44,402 nucleotides of DNA from Pseudobutyrivibrio ruminis (lineage in GTDB: Bacteria > Bacillota > Clostridia > Lachnospirales > Lachnospiraceae). The notes beneath the pieces are model-generated. The model had not been told where the DNA came from. It searched no databases and worked only from the letters and a program-made list of their open reading frames with translations. The first letter of the stretch is position 1, and every line of letters begins with the position of its first letter. Both the position numbers and the translations under genes were made by a program. Positions 18,982 to 28,285 of this stretch are shown piece after piece. Location: positions 1 to 44,402 of the forward strand of contig SVER01000028.1 in NCBI GenBank assembly GCA_015057315.1. Direction: 5' to 3'.

Positions 18982-19596
18982 ATGAGCTTATTAAATGTTA
19001 GCGTTACAGAATTTACTAATCAGCTTGCATCCAAAACCTCAGTTCCAGGAGGCGGTGGAGCAAGCGCCTTAGTCTCTAGTATAGGCATAGCACTTGGAGA
19101 TATGGTTGGGGAATTTACAGTAGGCAAGAAAACCTATGCTGATGTTGAGGAAGATATAAAAGCTTTGATGACTGAAGCGAAGAGCCTTCAAAATCAGCTA
19201 TTAGAATGTATTGATGAAGATGCTAAGGCCTTTGAACCATTATCTAAAGCCTATTCTATTTCAAAGGATGATCCAAAAAGAGATGCCATTATGGAAAAAT
19301 GCCTAAAAGATGCTGCAGCTGTACCTTTTAAGATTTTAGAGCTATGTGGTAAGGCTATTGATTTGCAGGAAGAATTTGCAAATAAAGGTTCTAAAATAAT
19401 GATTAGTGATGCTGCTACAGGTGTGGCGCTACTTTCGGGAGCAATGAAAGGGGCGGCAGTTAATGTAAAGGTTAACACTAAGCTTATGAAGGACAGAGAT
19501 TACGCCAATGAGCTTGATTGCAAGGTTGAAGAACTATTAAATAAATATATTCCAAAGGCAGATAGAATATATGCAGATGTTATATCACGATTATAA
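18982..19596 (+). CDS. fchA: Methenyltetrahydrofolate cyclohydrolase (formiminotransferase-cyclodeaminase family)
   Basis: A 204-aa, all-helical protein of the cyclodeaminase/cyclohydrolase family. It has the N-terminal TSVPGGGGASALVSSIGIALGDMV motif and, later, ISDAATGVALLSGAMKGAAVNVKVN. Clostridial FchA hydrolyses 5,10-methenyl-THF to 10-formyl-THF. The folD gene follows 12 bp downstream, and that FolD lacks its own cyclohydrolase lysine, which supports FchA over formiminotetrahydrofolate cyclodeaminase. Upstream are a terminator hairpin and a small ORF, so this pair may be attenuated or may rely on an unseen promoter. Confidence 0.85.
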   Translation: MSLLNVSVTEFTNQLASKTSVPGGGGASALVSSIGIALGDMVGEFTVGKKTYADVEEDIKALMTEAKSLQNQLLECIDEDAKAFEPLSKAYSISKDDPKRDAIMEKCLKDAAAVPFKILELCGKAIDLQEEFANKGSKIMISDAATGVALLSGAMKGAAVNVKVNTKLMKDRDYANELDCKVEELLNKYIPKADRIYADVISRL

Positions 19597-19608
19597 TTTG
19601 GAGGACAC

Positions 19609-20463
19609 ATGGCAAAATTACTTAAGGGAAAAGATGTTGTAGAAAATCTTAATGGGAAGCTTAGCGAAAAGGTAAATGAGCTTAAGACTAAAGGTATTAA
19701 TCCTACACTTGCGATTCTAAGGGTTGGAGAAAAGGCTGATGACCTTTCTTATGAACGTGGTGCTATTAAGCGTTGCCAGCTGGTTGGAGTAGATGTAAAG
19801 GTTGTTGCTTTACCTATAGATGTTACGGAAGAAGAATTTTTTGACGCCTTGGATAAATTAAATAATGATATAACAATACACGGAATTCTTATGTTTAGAC
19901 CACTTCCAAAGCATATAGATGAAGCTAAGGCTAGAAATATGCTATCTCCAGCAAAGGATGTTGATGGCTCAACAGATTTATCATTAGCAGGTGTGTTTAC
20001 TAATACCAATCTTGGATTTTCGCCATGTACTGCTGAGGCGGCTATGGAAATTCTTAAATATTACAATATACCATTGTCAGGAAAGAAGGTAGCAGTTATT
20101 GGTCGTTCGCTAGTCATTGGCCGTCCTATTGCTATGCTTCTAATGCATGAAAATGCCACAGTTACCATTTGTCATACTAAGACAGTAGATGTTCCTGGCA
20201 TTACAAAGAATGCTGATATAGTAGTGGTAGCTTCAGGCCAGATGGAAAGCGTTGGTGCAGATTATCTTAGAGAAAATCAGACTGTTATTGATGTAGGAAT
20301 TAGCTGGAACAGTGAAAAAAACAAGCTTTGTGGCGATGTTAAGTTTGACGAGGTTGAAGGAATTGTGGATGCAATCACCCCTGTGCCAGGTGGCGTCGGC
20401 GGTGTAACCACAAGCATTCTTGTAAAGCATGTTATAGAAGCTGCTATTAGACAGAATTCTTAA
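19609..20463 (+). CDS. folD: Methylenetetrahydrofolate dehydrogenase, FolD family, probably dehydrogenase-only
   Basis: A 284-aa FolD. It carries KDVDG (116-120), PCTAEAAMEIL, the Rossmann-fold IGRSLVIGRPIAMLL and ITPVPGGVGGVTTSIL. Compared with E. coli FolD without a gap, the active-site Tyr is Y48, but the essential lysine four residues later is A52. The glutamine of the usual VQLPLP becomes F96 in MFRPLP; the aspartate (D119) is kept. In the family, the lysine and glutamine are needed for cyclohydrolase rather than dehydrogenase activity. The adjacent FchA would then supply the missing step. The ribosome site is TTGGAGGA. Confidence 0.9.
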   Translation: MAKLLKGKDVVENLNGKLSEKVNELKTKGINPTLAILRVGEKADDLSYERGAIKRCQLVGVDVKVVALPIDVTEEEFFDALDKLNNDITIHGILMFRPLPKHIDEAKARNMLSPAKDVDGSTDLSLAGVFTNTNLGFSPCTAEAAMEILKYYNIPLSGKKVAVIGRSLVIGRPIAMLLMHENATVTICHTKTVDVPGITKNADIVVVASGQMESVGADYLRENQTVIDVGISWNSEKNKLCGDVKFDEVEGIVDAITPVPGGVGGVTTSILVKHVIEAAIRQNS

Positions 20464-20553
20464 GAAAAAGTTTGCTTAAAAATGAATTTTTAATTCAAAA
20501 AGACCGATTAATTAGGTAGAATATTAAATATAAATGATATCGGGAGAAGAATT

Positions 20554-21204
20554 ATGACAATTGATAAATTGGTTGCGGGACAAGAGGTAACTCTTGAAAT
20601 TATTATAGGGGATTCATCCTTTGAATTTAAAACAGAGGTTGTGGGTACTAACAATGGAACCGGAGTTCTAGTTAAGCCATACATGTATAATGGCCAGGTG
20701 GTTGATTTTAAAAACGGGTCGCCACAAGGCATGAGCTTTCTATTACATTGTATTGACCCTAACACTAAAGGCCGTGTGGTATGGCGTAATTTGAGCGTTA
20801 ATGTGGTTAATTTCAAAGGCGTTGATTATTATGCTATAGATGCAAGAGCATTTGGGAAGATTGCAGCTTCCAGTGAGAGAAGAGAAGATGGAAGGGTTAG
20901 CGTAAAGACTCCAGGCTCTGCTCTTATGGAAGATGGAAGAAGATTTTCAATATCAGTTCTGGATATTAGTGATAGTGGAATATCATTTATTGGAAATTCT
21001 TACAGAGTTACAATCGGAGATATAGTGGAAATTAATTTTGCTGATAATGCCAATTCTTCTGATTTCAGTTTAGCGGTCAAGGCTAGGATTGTTAGAGCAG
21101 AAGCAGAAGAACGTGGGATTTTGTATGCAGGCAAAGTGCTAGAGCGTGATAATAAGCTTTTGGCATATCTTTGCTTTAAAGGAATGGATAAAAAACAATC
21201 TTAG
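20554..21204 (+). CDS. PilZ-domain cyclic di-GMP receptor
   Basis: 216 aa. The N-terminal domain (about 1-100) resembles the flagellar-brake type PilZN region. The PilZ domain (about 104-210) has R110-x-x-x-R114 in RREDGR, and DISDSG with D137, S139 and G142; these are the canonical cyclic di-GMP ligands. The protein has no membrane segment and probably acts in the cytoplasm. It follows folD after 90 bp and precedes the zinc-ribbon membrane-protein gene by 8 bp. The membrane diguanylate cyclase at 17023 is the nearest source of ligand. The target, whether motility or exopolysaccharide, cannot be told from the sequence. Confidence 0.83.
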   Translation: MTIDKLVAGQEVTLEIIIGDSSFEFKTEVVGTNNGTGVLVKPYMYNGQVVDFKNGSPQGMSFLLHCIDPNTKGRVVWRNLSVNVVNFKGVDYYAIDARAFGKIAASSERREDGRVSVKTPGSALMEDGRRFSISVLDISDSGISFIGNSYRVTIGDIVEINFADNANSSDFSLAVKARIVRAEAEERGILYAGKVLERDNKLLAYLCFKGMDKKQS

Positions 21205-21212
21205 GGGCGACT

Positions 21213-22028
21213 ATGGGGGATGAAAAACTAAAACAAGAGCTTTTGTATATGGTTAAGCTTACTTCCAAATATGACCTTAGTAACATGGAGGTAGTTGAAT
21301 CCATTCTAAGGCTTGAAAATGAGCGGGTAATTCTAGGTTCTGTATTTGGAAAAAGATTTAAGAGCCGCATATTTGATATAGCCGCTGGTACTGAAACTGA
21401 TAAAAAATGCGTTATATGTGGACAGCCAGCTGAAAATCAAATTATATGCAACCACTGTATGGAAACCATTGGTGACAGTGCTTATGCTAAAAATATAATC
21501 AAGATTAAAGAAGATGAATCAGGCGAAGAGAAAAAGAAGCTTAGGATTAATCTTAAAGGATATTTGCAAGGAATAATTACTGTATGTTTAATCGTGATTT
21601 TATTTATACAGATATGGATATTGGCTTTATGGCACAGCATTCCTGACTATAATCCTATGGAAGAGCCAAGGGATTCAGCTTATGACGTTACTCCTGTTGC
21701 ATCCCAGGAGGAAGCTTATAAGCAACTGGTTTTAGATTTTCCTGAGGAGGAAGGCTATACCGTAACCTTTCAGAGAATAGACTCTGAATATGTGGGACGA
21801 TTTAATCTTGAACCTGGGGAATGTTGTTTAGAAGTAGAAGAAAAGCTTTCAGATGAAGAAAGATATGATTATTTCTTTACCGAGGAGGTTTATATATTCC
21901 ATATATCCTACTTAGAGGACCATACAGGTAAGTTTGGTATGGCTGAGATTAATGCAGATGGCGAGATAATTATTTTAGGGTCATTTAATGATGGAAGGAG
22001 AACTGATTCCTTCTATAAATTCAGATAA
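21213..22028 (+). CDS. Zinc-ribbon single-pass membrane protein, unknown function
   Basis: 271 aa. A cytoplasmic N-terminal region contains two CxxC pairs (C66, C69, C79, C82) that form a zinc ribbon (CVICG and CNHC). One membrane helix (about 117-139, ending IWILAL) leads to an acidic C-terminal domain presumably outside the cell (about 140-271). No enzymatic motif is seen. Its start is 8 bp from the PilZ gene stop, so the two are probably translated together, and this could be the PilZ target or an independent envelope protein. Confidence 0.6.
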   Translation: MGDEKLKQELLYMVKLTSKYDLSNMEVVESILRLENERVILGSVFGKRFKSRIFDIAAGTETDKKCVICGQPAENQIICNHCMETIGDSAYAKNIIKIKEDESGEEKKKLRINLKGYLQGIITVCLIVILFIQIWILALWHSIPDYNPMEEPRDSAYDVTPVASQEEAYKQLVLDFPEEEGYTVTFQRIDSEYVGRFNLEPGECCLEVEEKLSDEERYDYFFTEEVYIFHISYLEDHTGKFGMAEINADGEIIILGSFNDGRRTDSFYKFR

Positions 22029-22114
22029 CATTATTTTTAATAATTTTCACAACTAGTACATAATTGTTTGATATGATGCGTTTACTTAAATTATGGTATT
22101 AGTCGGAGGGGTTT

Positions 22115-22573
22115 ATGAGACTTAGGCCAGATGAAGAGCAAAGAATGAAATCTATCCTTGCTCCATTTAAATCAGACGCGAGAGTGCAAAAAATGAAGGA
22201 GTATGTGCAGCACGGTCGGATATCTACATTTGATCACGTGGAAAGTGTAACAAGACTTAGCTTTTGGATTAACAATAGATTTCATCTTGGTGGGGACGAA
22301 AATGTTCTTACAGTAGGGGCTTTTTTACATGATTATTATTTATATGATTGGCATGTAACAGATGATGGGCATGGTCTACATGGTTTTTCCCACTCTAGAA
22401 CAGCTATGGAAAATGCTACCAGGCATTTTGGAATTTGTAAGAAAACCCAAGGGGTAATAGAAAGTCATATGTGGCCACTTAACATTACTAAGATTCCCAA
22501 GTGTAGGGAGGCTTGGATAGTTTGCTTGGCTGACAAATGTATTTCAACAAAAGAAACACTTTTGTGTAGATAA
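22115..22573 (+). CDS. HD-domain phosphohydrolase
   Basis: 152 aa. The metal-binding HD motif set is complete: H41 in FDHVESV, H72-D73 in AFLHDYY, H118 in ESHMWPL and D140 in CLADK. The family includes nucleotide and phosphoester hydrolases; the short length suggests a minimal HD fold with no regulatory domain. The gene begins 86 bp after the zinc-ribbon gene and ends near a terminator. Substrate unknown. Confidence 0.8.
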   Translation: MRLRPDEEQRMKSILAPFKSDARVQKMKEYVQHGRISTFDHVESVTRLSFWINNRFHLGGDENVLTVGAFLHDYYLYDWHVTDDGHGLHGFSHSRTAMENATRHFGICKKTQGVIESHMWPLNITKIPKCREAWIVCLADKCISTKETLLCR

Positions 22574-22603
22574 TATTAAATAAATTAATTATAATAACGA
22601 TAT

Positions 22604-22629
22604 AGAGGTAATATTGCATTACCTCTTTA
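22604..22629 (+). terminator. Terminator after the HD-domain gene
   Basis: AGAGGTAAT (22604-22612) pairs with ATTACCTCT (22618-22626), followed by TTTATT. Confidence 0.75.
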
Positions 22630-22693
22630 TTAATGCTATAACTGTATTATTAGAACTAGGACAGTTCGTGGCAAGGGAAAGGAAGAATAGTTT

Positions 22694-23887
22694 ATGAAAA
22701 AGAAGATTGTAGCAATCATTTTGGTTGCTGTTATTGCAGCGTCTGCAGTATTTGTATTTAGGTCTGGAATTCTTAGTAAAAATTCAGGCTCATCAGCCGA
22801 TTCATCTCAAATATATGTAACACCTTTATCAGAAATAATGGGTGCTGGCTCAAGCTATACCCCAGATGTATTTATGGGTATTGTTGAGGGTCAGGAGACT
22901 ACCAGCATCACTAAAAGCTCAGAACGAGAATTAGATCAGATATTTGTTTCTGAGGGGGATAGTGTCACAGAAGGAACTCCACTTTTTTCTTATAAAACAG
23001 ATAATCTTGAGGCTGAAATTGTTCAGTTTGGCTTTGATATTGAAGGTTACAATCTCACAATTGAAAATAACAATAGGCAGATTGAAAAGCTTACAGCTGA
23101 TATTGCTAAGATAAAGGGACAGACAGAAAAAGAGAAGAATGAAAAAGAGGACTTGCAAAATCAAATAAATGGTTTAACTACAGATATTGCAATTGCCAAT
23201 AATTCTATAGAGCAAACTAATGCCAAAATAGAGGAGAATAAGAAGAAGATTAGTAATTCTACAGTGAAATCAACTGTAGCTGGAACTATAACAAAGATTG
23301 CTGATGACTCAAATCCTTATACATCAGATGGTTCTTTTATTACAATTCTTGCATCCAAGGAAATGCGAGTTAAGGGGCAGATAAATGAGCAAAACGTATG
23401 GGCGATAAATGTTGATGAGCCTGTTACACTTCGTTCACGTGTGGATGAATCTAAGACTTGGTCTGGTACTATTACCAAAATCGATACAGAGTCAAAGCAG
23501 GAAAATAATGAAAACAATTATGGTGGCGGTTCAACAGAGGCTTCATCTACTAAATATCCATTCTACATAACATTGGATGACAGTGAAGGCCTTATGATGG
23601 GACAACATCTTTATATCGAAGTAGGTAAGACCGATGCACCTGAAATGGATTTCTCTGATGGAACATATCTTTACGATTATTATATCGCCTATGATGAGGA
23701 TGGAAATCCTTTTGTTTGGGTAGATAATAAGGGAAAGCTTGCAAAACAAAAGGTAGAGCTTGGTGATTATTATGAAGAGCAGATGGTGTATGCGGTTACT
23801 GGAATAGATAAAGACGCAAAGCTTGCATATCCTATGGAAGATTATAAAGAGGGAATGAAGACTGTATCTGGTATTGTGGGTGAATAA
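22694..23887 (+). CDS. ABC exporter membrane-fusion protein 1 (HlyD/MacA-like)
   Basis: 397 aa. One N-terminal membrane helix (about 4-22), then a lipoyl-like half-motif (about 75-108, ISGEG-like DQIFVSEGDSVTEGTPLF), a long coiled coil (about 108-190) and the returning lipoyl half with VKSTVAGTITKIADD, followed by beta-barrel domains. This is the usual adaptor layout. It opens a four-gene exporter operon and is separated from the ATPase gene by 2 bp. In a Gram-positive cell it would extend outside the membrane next to the permease rather than reach an outer-membrane channel. Confidence 0.85.
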   Translation: MKKKIVAIILVAVIAASAVFVFRSGILSKNSGSSADSSQIYVTPLSEIMGAGSSYTPDVFMGIVEGQETTSITKSSERELDQIFVSEGDSVTEGTPLFSYKTDNLEAEIVQFGFDIEGYNLTIENNNRQIEKLTADIAKIKGQTEKEKNEKEDLQNQINGLTTDIAIANNSIEQTNAKIEENKKKISNSTVKSTVAGTITKIADDSNPYTSDGSFITILASKEMRVKGQINEQNVWAINVDEPVTLRSRVDESKTWSGTITKIDTESKQENNENNYGGGSTEASSTKYPFYITLDDSEGLMMGQHLYIEVGKTDAPEMDFSDGTYLYDYYIAYDEDGNPFVWVDNKGKLAKQKVELGDYYEEQMVYAVTGIDKDAKLAYPMEDYKEGMKTVSGIVGE

Positions 23888-23889
23888 TT

Positions 23890-24591
23890 ATGATAGTGAG
23901 ACTTAATAATATTTTTAAAGTATATGGTGAGTCTGGATCTGAAACATCGGTACCAGCTCTTAATGATGTTTCCCTTACAGTAAATGAAGGGGAGTATGTG
24001 GCAATAATGGGGCCTTCCGGTTCAGGAAAAAGTACTCTTATGAACGTGATTGGCTGCTTGGATAAGCCCACCAGTGGTGAGTATTTTTTCGAGGATAAGA
24101 ATGTATTAAATCTAAAGGACAGGCAGATGTCAGATCTTAGGCTTAATTCTATAGGCTTTGTGTTTCAAAGCTTTTATCTTATGAATGAGGAAAATGCTAT
24201 TGAAAATGTGGCATTACCTCTTAGTTATGCAGGAGTTAAGAAGAAGGAAAGGGAAAGACGTGCAATTGAGGCACTTACAAGAGTAGGTCTTGCTGATAGA
24301 GTTAAGTTTAGGCCAGATCAGCTTTCTGGTGGACAAAAGCAGCGTGTAGCTATAGCAAGGGCCATCGTAAATAATCCTAAGGTGCTTCTTGCAGATGAGC
24401 CTACAGGAGCCTTGGATCAGAAGTCAGGTGCTGCAATAATGGATTTATTCCAAAAGCTTAATGAAGAGGGAACAACTATCATTATGATTACTCATGATGC
24501 CAATATTGCAAGTCACGCCAAAAAGACATATCGAATAGTAGATGGCAAACTATATTCAGGATTGGAGGAGGCAACTAATGAAGAAGATTAA
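23890..24591 (+). CDS. ABC exporter ATP-binding protein (MacB/LolD/YknY type)
   Basis: 233 aa. Walker [10 protein letters not shown] (41-49), Q-loop VFQSFYLM, signature LSGGQKQR, Walker [13 protein letters not shown] and the switch histidine in [13 protein letters not shown]. The ALDQKSG form is typical of MacB/LolD-type ATPases. The gene overlaps the next gene by 14 bp, which suggests coupled translation. Confidence 0.93.
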   Translation: MIVRLNNIFKVYGESGSETSVPALNDVSLTVNEGEYVAIMGPSGSGKSTLMNVIGCLDKPTSGEYFFEDKNVLNLKDRQMSDLRLNSIGFVFQSFYLMNEENAIENVALPLSYAGVKKKERERRAIEALTRVGLADRVKFRPDQLSGGQKQRVAIARAIVNNPKVLLADEPTGALDQKSGAAIMDLFQKLNEEGTTIIMITHDANIASHAKKTYRIVDGKLYSGLEEATNEED

Positions 24592-26125
24592 ACCTTTTAT
24601 TATTGCTTTTGCTATCCTTGTAATCATAGCTGGTGTACTATATGGAGTTTTTAATTACAGGCAAAGCAAAAAAACAGCGCAGGTTGTTTCAATGTCTAAT
24701 CAGGGAATGGATGGATATTGGGGGGATAATATCGAAAGCTCTGGTAATGTTACTTCCGATAAATCTCAATCCGCATATATAGCAAAAGGAACAGAAATAG
24801 TATCTGTAAATGTAAAAGAAGGGGATCATGTTAACGAGGGAGATGTCTTATTAACTGTTAAAAAGGACACTCAGGATATTAAAGGAAAAACACTTCAATT
24901 ACAGAAGGCTTCACAGGAGCTTAAGGCTGAGCAAATTAAGCTTGAGAGACTTTTGAATACTAAACCTATTCCTGAATATATGCATAAACAAGAGGTCTAT
25001 AGAGACAGGGAATATGTTAATGGCAAAATTTATGTAGCAAATGAGGAATTAGTAATTGGAAATATCACTTACCAGTCTGGGGATTATGTGGCTAGTTATA
25101 GTTATAATGCTGATGGTGAAAAGACGGGTTCTTCATATTATCCAAATGGAATTAAGGATGGAGAAACTTCATATAAAAGTATAGAGGATTCTTCACAAAA
25201 GACCGCAATCGAAAGCTTTATTAAATCAAACACTGATAAATTTAACATCAAAACTAGTACTGGAAATAGCAGCTGGCTGGCTTCTATATTGTATCTTGAT
25301 GGAGAAACTAAGCAGATAGTTGGTGAAGATACCTTTGATAATGAGGGTAAGGCTATTCACGCAGGTAAGCCAGAAGGTTATACGCCTAGCCAATTAAAAG
25401 AGGAAATAGGTAATAAGCAGGCAACAGTTAAGAAGCTGGATTTGGCTTATAGAAAGCTTGAAAATGAGCTTGAGGTAATGAAAAATACTTCTGACAATGG
25501 TGAGATAGTTGCAAAGGTCTCTGGAACTGTATCAAAGTTGCAGGATATTGACAATTATAATAATAAAATGCCATTTATTACTGTTTCTGCTACTGATGAG
25601 TATTTTATTAAAGGTGCTATTGGAGAGTTTTACCTTAAGAGTGTAAAGGTAGGGGATAAGGTTTCTATCACATCATGGGATAATGGTGCATCGGCAGAAG
25701 CTGTAATATCTGAAATTAGTGATATACCTAGTACTGATAACAATTTCTATTCAGGCAGTGGTAATAATAACAGTAGTAACTATGAGTTTAAGGCCACCTT
25801 TGATAGAAGTAGCGGTATAGATATCGGTGCAGCTGTAGATATTACTATTACACCAGATGGAGAATCTGGAGGCGGATTCTATATTCCTAGTCATTTTATA
25901 CGTAAAGATGCATCAGGCAGTTATGTTATGAAAATGAGTAAATCAAATGTGTTAAAGAAGGAATATATATCTGTAGGTAAAAGTCTTTGGGGGGCTATGA
26001 CAGAGGTGAAAAAAGGCGTTACTAAAGATGATTATTTAGCTTTTCCTTATGGGAACGGTGCTATTGAAGGTATTAAATGTGAAAAGGTTGATGATTTAAA
26101 CTATGGTGATGGAGGCTTAGGTTAA
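24578..26125 (+). CDS. ABC exporter membrane-fusion protein 2 with large insertion
   Basis: 515 aa. The start is the ATG preceded by GGAGGAGG, 12 codons after an earlier in-frame ATG. An N-terminal membrane helix (about 5-24), a lipoyl-like segment (about 60-95, with IVSVNVKEGDHVNEGDVLLTV) and a coiled coil begin a standard adaptor. About 150 residues (roughly 115-265) with Tyr- and Gly-rich repeats replace the short hairpin tip before the coiled coil returns (QLKEEIGNKQATVKKLDLAYRKL). It is clearly different from membrane-fusion protein 1, so the exporter carries two unlike adaptors. Confidence 0.82.
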   Translation: MKKIKPFIIAFAILVIIAGVLYGVFNYRQSKKTAQVVSMSNQGMDGYWGDNIESSGNVTSDKSQSAYIAKGTEIVSVNVKEGDHVNEGDVLLTVKKDTQDIKGKTLQLQKASQELKAEQIKLERLLNTKPIPEYMHKQEVYRDREYVNGKIYVANEELVIGNITYQSGDYVASYSYNADGEKTGSSYYPNGIKDGETSYKSIEDSSQKTAIESFIKSNTDKFNIKTSTGNSSWLASILYLDGETKQIVGEDTFDNEGKAIHAGKPEGYTPSQLKEEIGNKQATVKKLDLAYRKLENELEVMKNTSDNGEIVAKVSGTVSKLQDIDNYNNKMPFITVSATDEYFIKGAIGEFYLKSVKVGDKVSITSWDNGASAEAVISEISDIPSTDNNFYSGSGNNNSSNYEFKATFDRSSGIDIGAAVDITITPDGESGGGFYIPSHFIRKDASGSYVMKMSKSNVLKKEYISVGKSLWGAMTEVKKGVTKDDYLAFPYGNGAIEGIKCEKVDDLNYGDGGLG

Positions 26126-27378
26126 TGTTAGAAAATTTGAGATTAGCCTTTCGAGGCATTTGGACGCACAAGCTTAGGTCTTTCTTGACAATGCTTGGAA
26201 TTATTATTGGTATTGCTGCTATTATTGCCATAGTTTCTACCATCGAAGGAACAAATCAGCAGATAAAACAAAATCTTATTGGCTCAGGTTCGAATACTGT
26301 GGATATTCAGCTGTACCAAAATGATTGGCCTATGGATTTGAGCTATAACGAACCGCCTTATGGTGTGTCACGTATAAGTAATGATGTTCTTAAAGAAATC
26401 CGTTCTTTGGATGAAGTGCAATCTGCTAGCAAGTATAACAATAGGCAGATATACGATGGAGTGTATTATCAAAATGCATCTATGAATGGTGGATATGTAA
26501 AGGGCGTAGAAACTGATTTCTTTTCAACTGCAAACCTTACAGTAAAGAAAGGCAGACTTTTTACAGATGATGAATGCAAGAATTTTAAAAAGTTTTGCGT
26601 TATTGACGAAGCTATAGCAGAGGATTTATTGCAAAACGAAGAGCCACTTGGCAAAGTGCTGGAAATAGGCGGAGATTCTTACGTAATAATAGGTGTTGTT
26701 GAAACCCGTTCTACATTTCAACCAACTATTAATACTCTAGCTGATTATGAAACATATATGCAGGATGAATCGGGCACAATATATATCCCGATTACAGATT
26801 GGCCAATTAGCTATAGATATGATGAGCCTGAGAATGTATTGATTAGAGCAGTATCTACTGATGATATGACAGCAGCAGGAAAGAAAACTGCAGATATTAT
26901 TAATGCAGCTATCAGTCCTACTGATGATACAATAAAGTATCAGTCTAAGGATTTGTTAGAGCAGGCACAACAGCTGCAACAGCTTTCATCTTCAACAAAT
27001 TCCATGTTGATATGGATTGCAGCAATATCTCTTCTTGTTGGTGGAATTGGTGTAATGAATATTATGCTTGTTTCTGTTACAGAAAGAACAGCAGAGATTG
27101 GTTTAAAGAAAGCTATAGGTGCCAGAAAAGGCAAGATTATGGGGCAGTTCTTAACTGAGGCTGCAGTACTTACATCTATGGGTGGAGTGCTTGGAGTGGC
27201 CTGTGGAATAGGCCTTGCTCAGATAATATCTATCATGAGTGGAACGCCTGTAGCCATATCGTGGCCAGCAGCAATAGTTGCTGTGGCCTTCTCAATGGTT
27301 ATAGGAATTGTTTTTGGAATATTGCCAAGCCACCAGGCAGCTAACTTAAATCCGATAGACGCTTTGCGCAGCAATTAA
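26125..27378 (+). CDS. ABC exporter permease (MacB-like, FtsX domain)
   Basis: 417 aa. A first membrane helix (about 18-40, TMLGIIIGIAAIIAI) precedes an extracellular MacB periplasmic-core-like domain (about 45-285). Three C-terminal helices form the FtsX domain (about 292-400) and end in the family signature LPSHQAANLNPIDALR. The ATG overlaps the preceding stop by one base. The stop overlaps the stop of the convergent exonuclease gene. Export substrate unknown; related systems move peptides or lantibiotics. Confidence 0.92.
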   Translation: MLENLRLAFRGIWTHKLRSFLTMLGIIIGIAAIIAIVSTIEGTNQQIKQNLIGSGSNTVDIQLYQNDWPMDLSYNEPPYGVSRISNDVLKEIRSLDEVQSASKYNNRQIYDGVYYQNASMNGGYVKGVETDFFSTANLTVKKGRLFTDDECKNFKKFCVIDEAIAEDLLQNEEPLGKVLEIGGDSYVIIGVVETRSTFQPTINTLADYETYMQDESGTIYIPITDWPISYRYDEPENVLIRAVSTDDMTAAGKKTADIINAAISPTDDTIKYQSKDLLEQAQQLQQLSSSTNSMLIWIAAISLLVGGIGVMNIMLVSVTERTAEIGLKKAIGARKGKIMGQFLTEAAVLTSMGGVLGVACGIGLAQIISIMSGTPVAISWPAAIVAVAFSMVIGIVFGILPSHQAANLNPIDALRSN

Positions 27379-28130
27379 TCAAAATCAAGTTCAATAGGGC
27401 AGTGGTCGGAACCAAATACATCAGTATGTATTTTGGCATCGGTCATTCGCCCTTTTATATTTTCTGAAACAATAAAGTAATCTATACGCCAACCGGCGTT
27501 CTTTTCTCTGGCTTTAAATCTATATGACCACCATGAATAAATATCAGTCATGTCAGGATAGAAGTATCTAAAGCTGTCAACAAAACCGGCATTTAAAAGC
27601 TCTGTCATTTTTGAGCGCTCTTCATCCGTAAAGCCAGCATTATGGCGATTGGTTTTTGGATTTTTAATATCGATTTCTTCATGTGCAACATTAAGGTCGC
27701 CACAGAGAATAACCCCTTTAGATTCATTTAACTTACATAGATAGTTTCTAAAATCATCTTCCCAGGTCATACGATAATCCAATCGCTTTAGTTCAGTTTG
27801 GGAATTAGGCGTGTAGCAGGTAATAAAATAATAATCCTCAAATTCAAGAGTGATTACACGACCTTCATGGTCATGCTCCTCAATGCCAATTCCGTAGGTA
27901 ACGGACAAAGGCTCTTGCTTGGTAAAAATAGCTGTACCAGAATAGCCTTTCTTTTCAGCGTAGTTAAAGTATACATGGTATCCTTCTTTTTCAGTATCAA
28001 ATTGCCCCTCTGAAAGCTTGATTTCCTGAAGGCAAAATATATCAGCATCAACTGTATCAAAATACTCCCAGAAGCCTTTGCCGGTGGCAGCTCTAAGGCC
28101 ATTTACATTCCATGAAATAAATTTACTCAT
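27375..28130 (-). CDS. xth: Exodeoxyribonuclease III
   Basis: A 251-aa AP endonuclease/3'-exonuclease for base-excision repair. It has SWNVNGLR, CLQEIKL with the metal ligand E36, CGDLNVAHEEIDIKNPK, the DIYSWWSYR segment and the closing GSDHCPI with the D-H pair. The start is the ATG with GGAGGATGT upstream on the minus strand; an in-frame ATG 20 codons earlier lacks a ribosome site. It overlaps the exporter permease gene tail-to-tail by 4 bp. Confidence 0.95.
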   Translation of the reverse strand: MSKFISWNVNGLRAATGKGFWEYFDTVDADIFCLQEIKLSEGQFDTEKEGYHVYFNYAEKKGYSGTAIFTKQEPLSVTYGIGIEEHDHEGRVITLEFEDYYFITCYTPNSQTELKRLDYRMTWEDDFRNYLCKLNESKGVILCGDLNVAHEEIDIKNPKTNRHNAGFTDEERSKMTELLNAGFVDSFRYFYPDMTDIYSWWSYRFKAREKNAGWRIDYFIVSENIKGRMTDAKIHTDVFGSDHCPIELDFD

Positions 28131-28248
28131 ACATCCTCCGATTAAATAGTTTTCTATATAGATATTAATGTTTCCCTTGAAAAAAAGCAAAGATAATAGA
28201 CATATTAAAATAAAAAATAAAATATAATGCTTTATATAATGGGAAGTG

Positions 28249-28257
28249 TGATATTAT
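28249..28257 (+). promoter_or_regulatory. Extended -10 box before the 55-aa gene
   Basis: TGATATTAT is an extended -10 about 29 bases before the ATG. Two further TATAAT boxes stand at 28223-28228 and 28235-28240 without clear -35 partners, so the true start site is uncertain. Confidence 0.35.
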
Positions 28258-28285
28258 AAAAACATGATCTGAGGGAGGTGTTATT

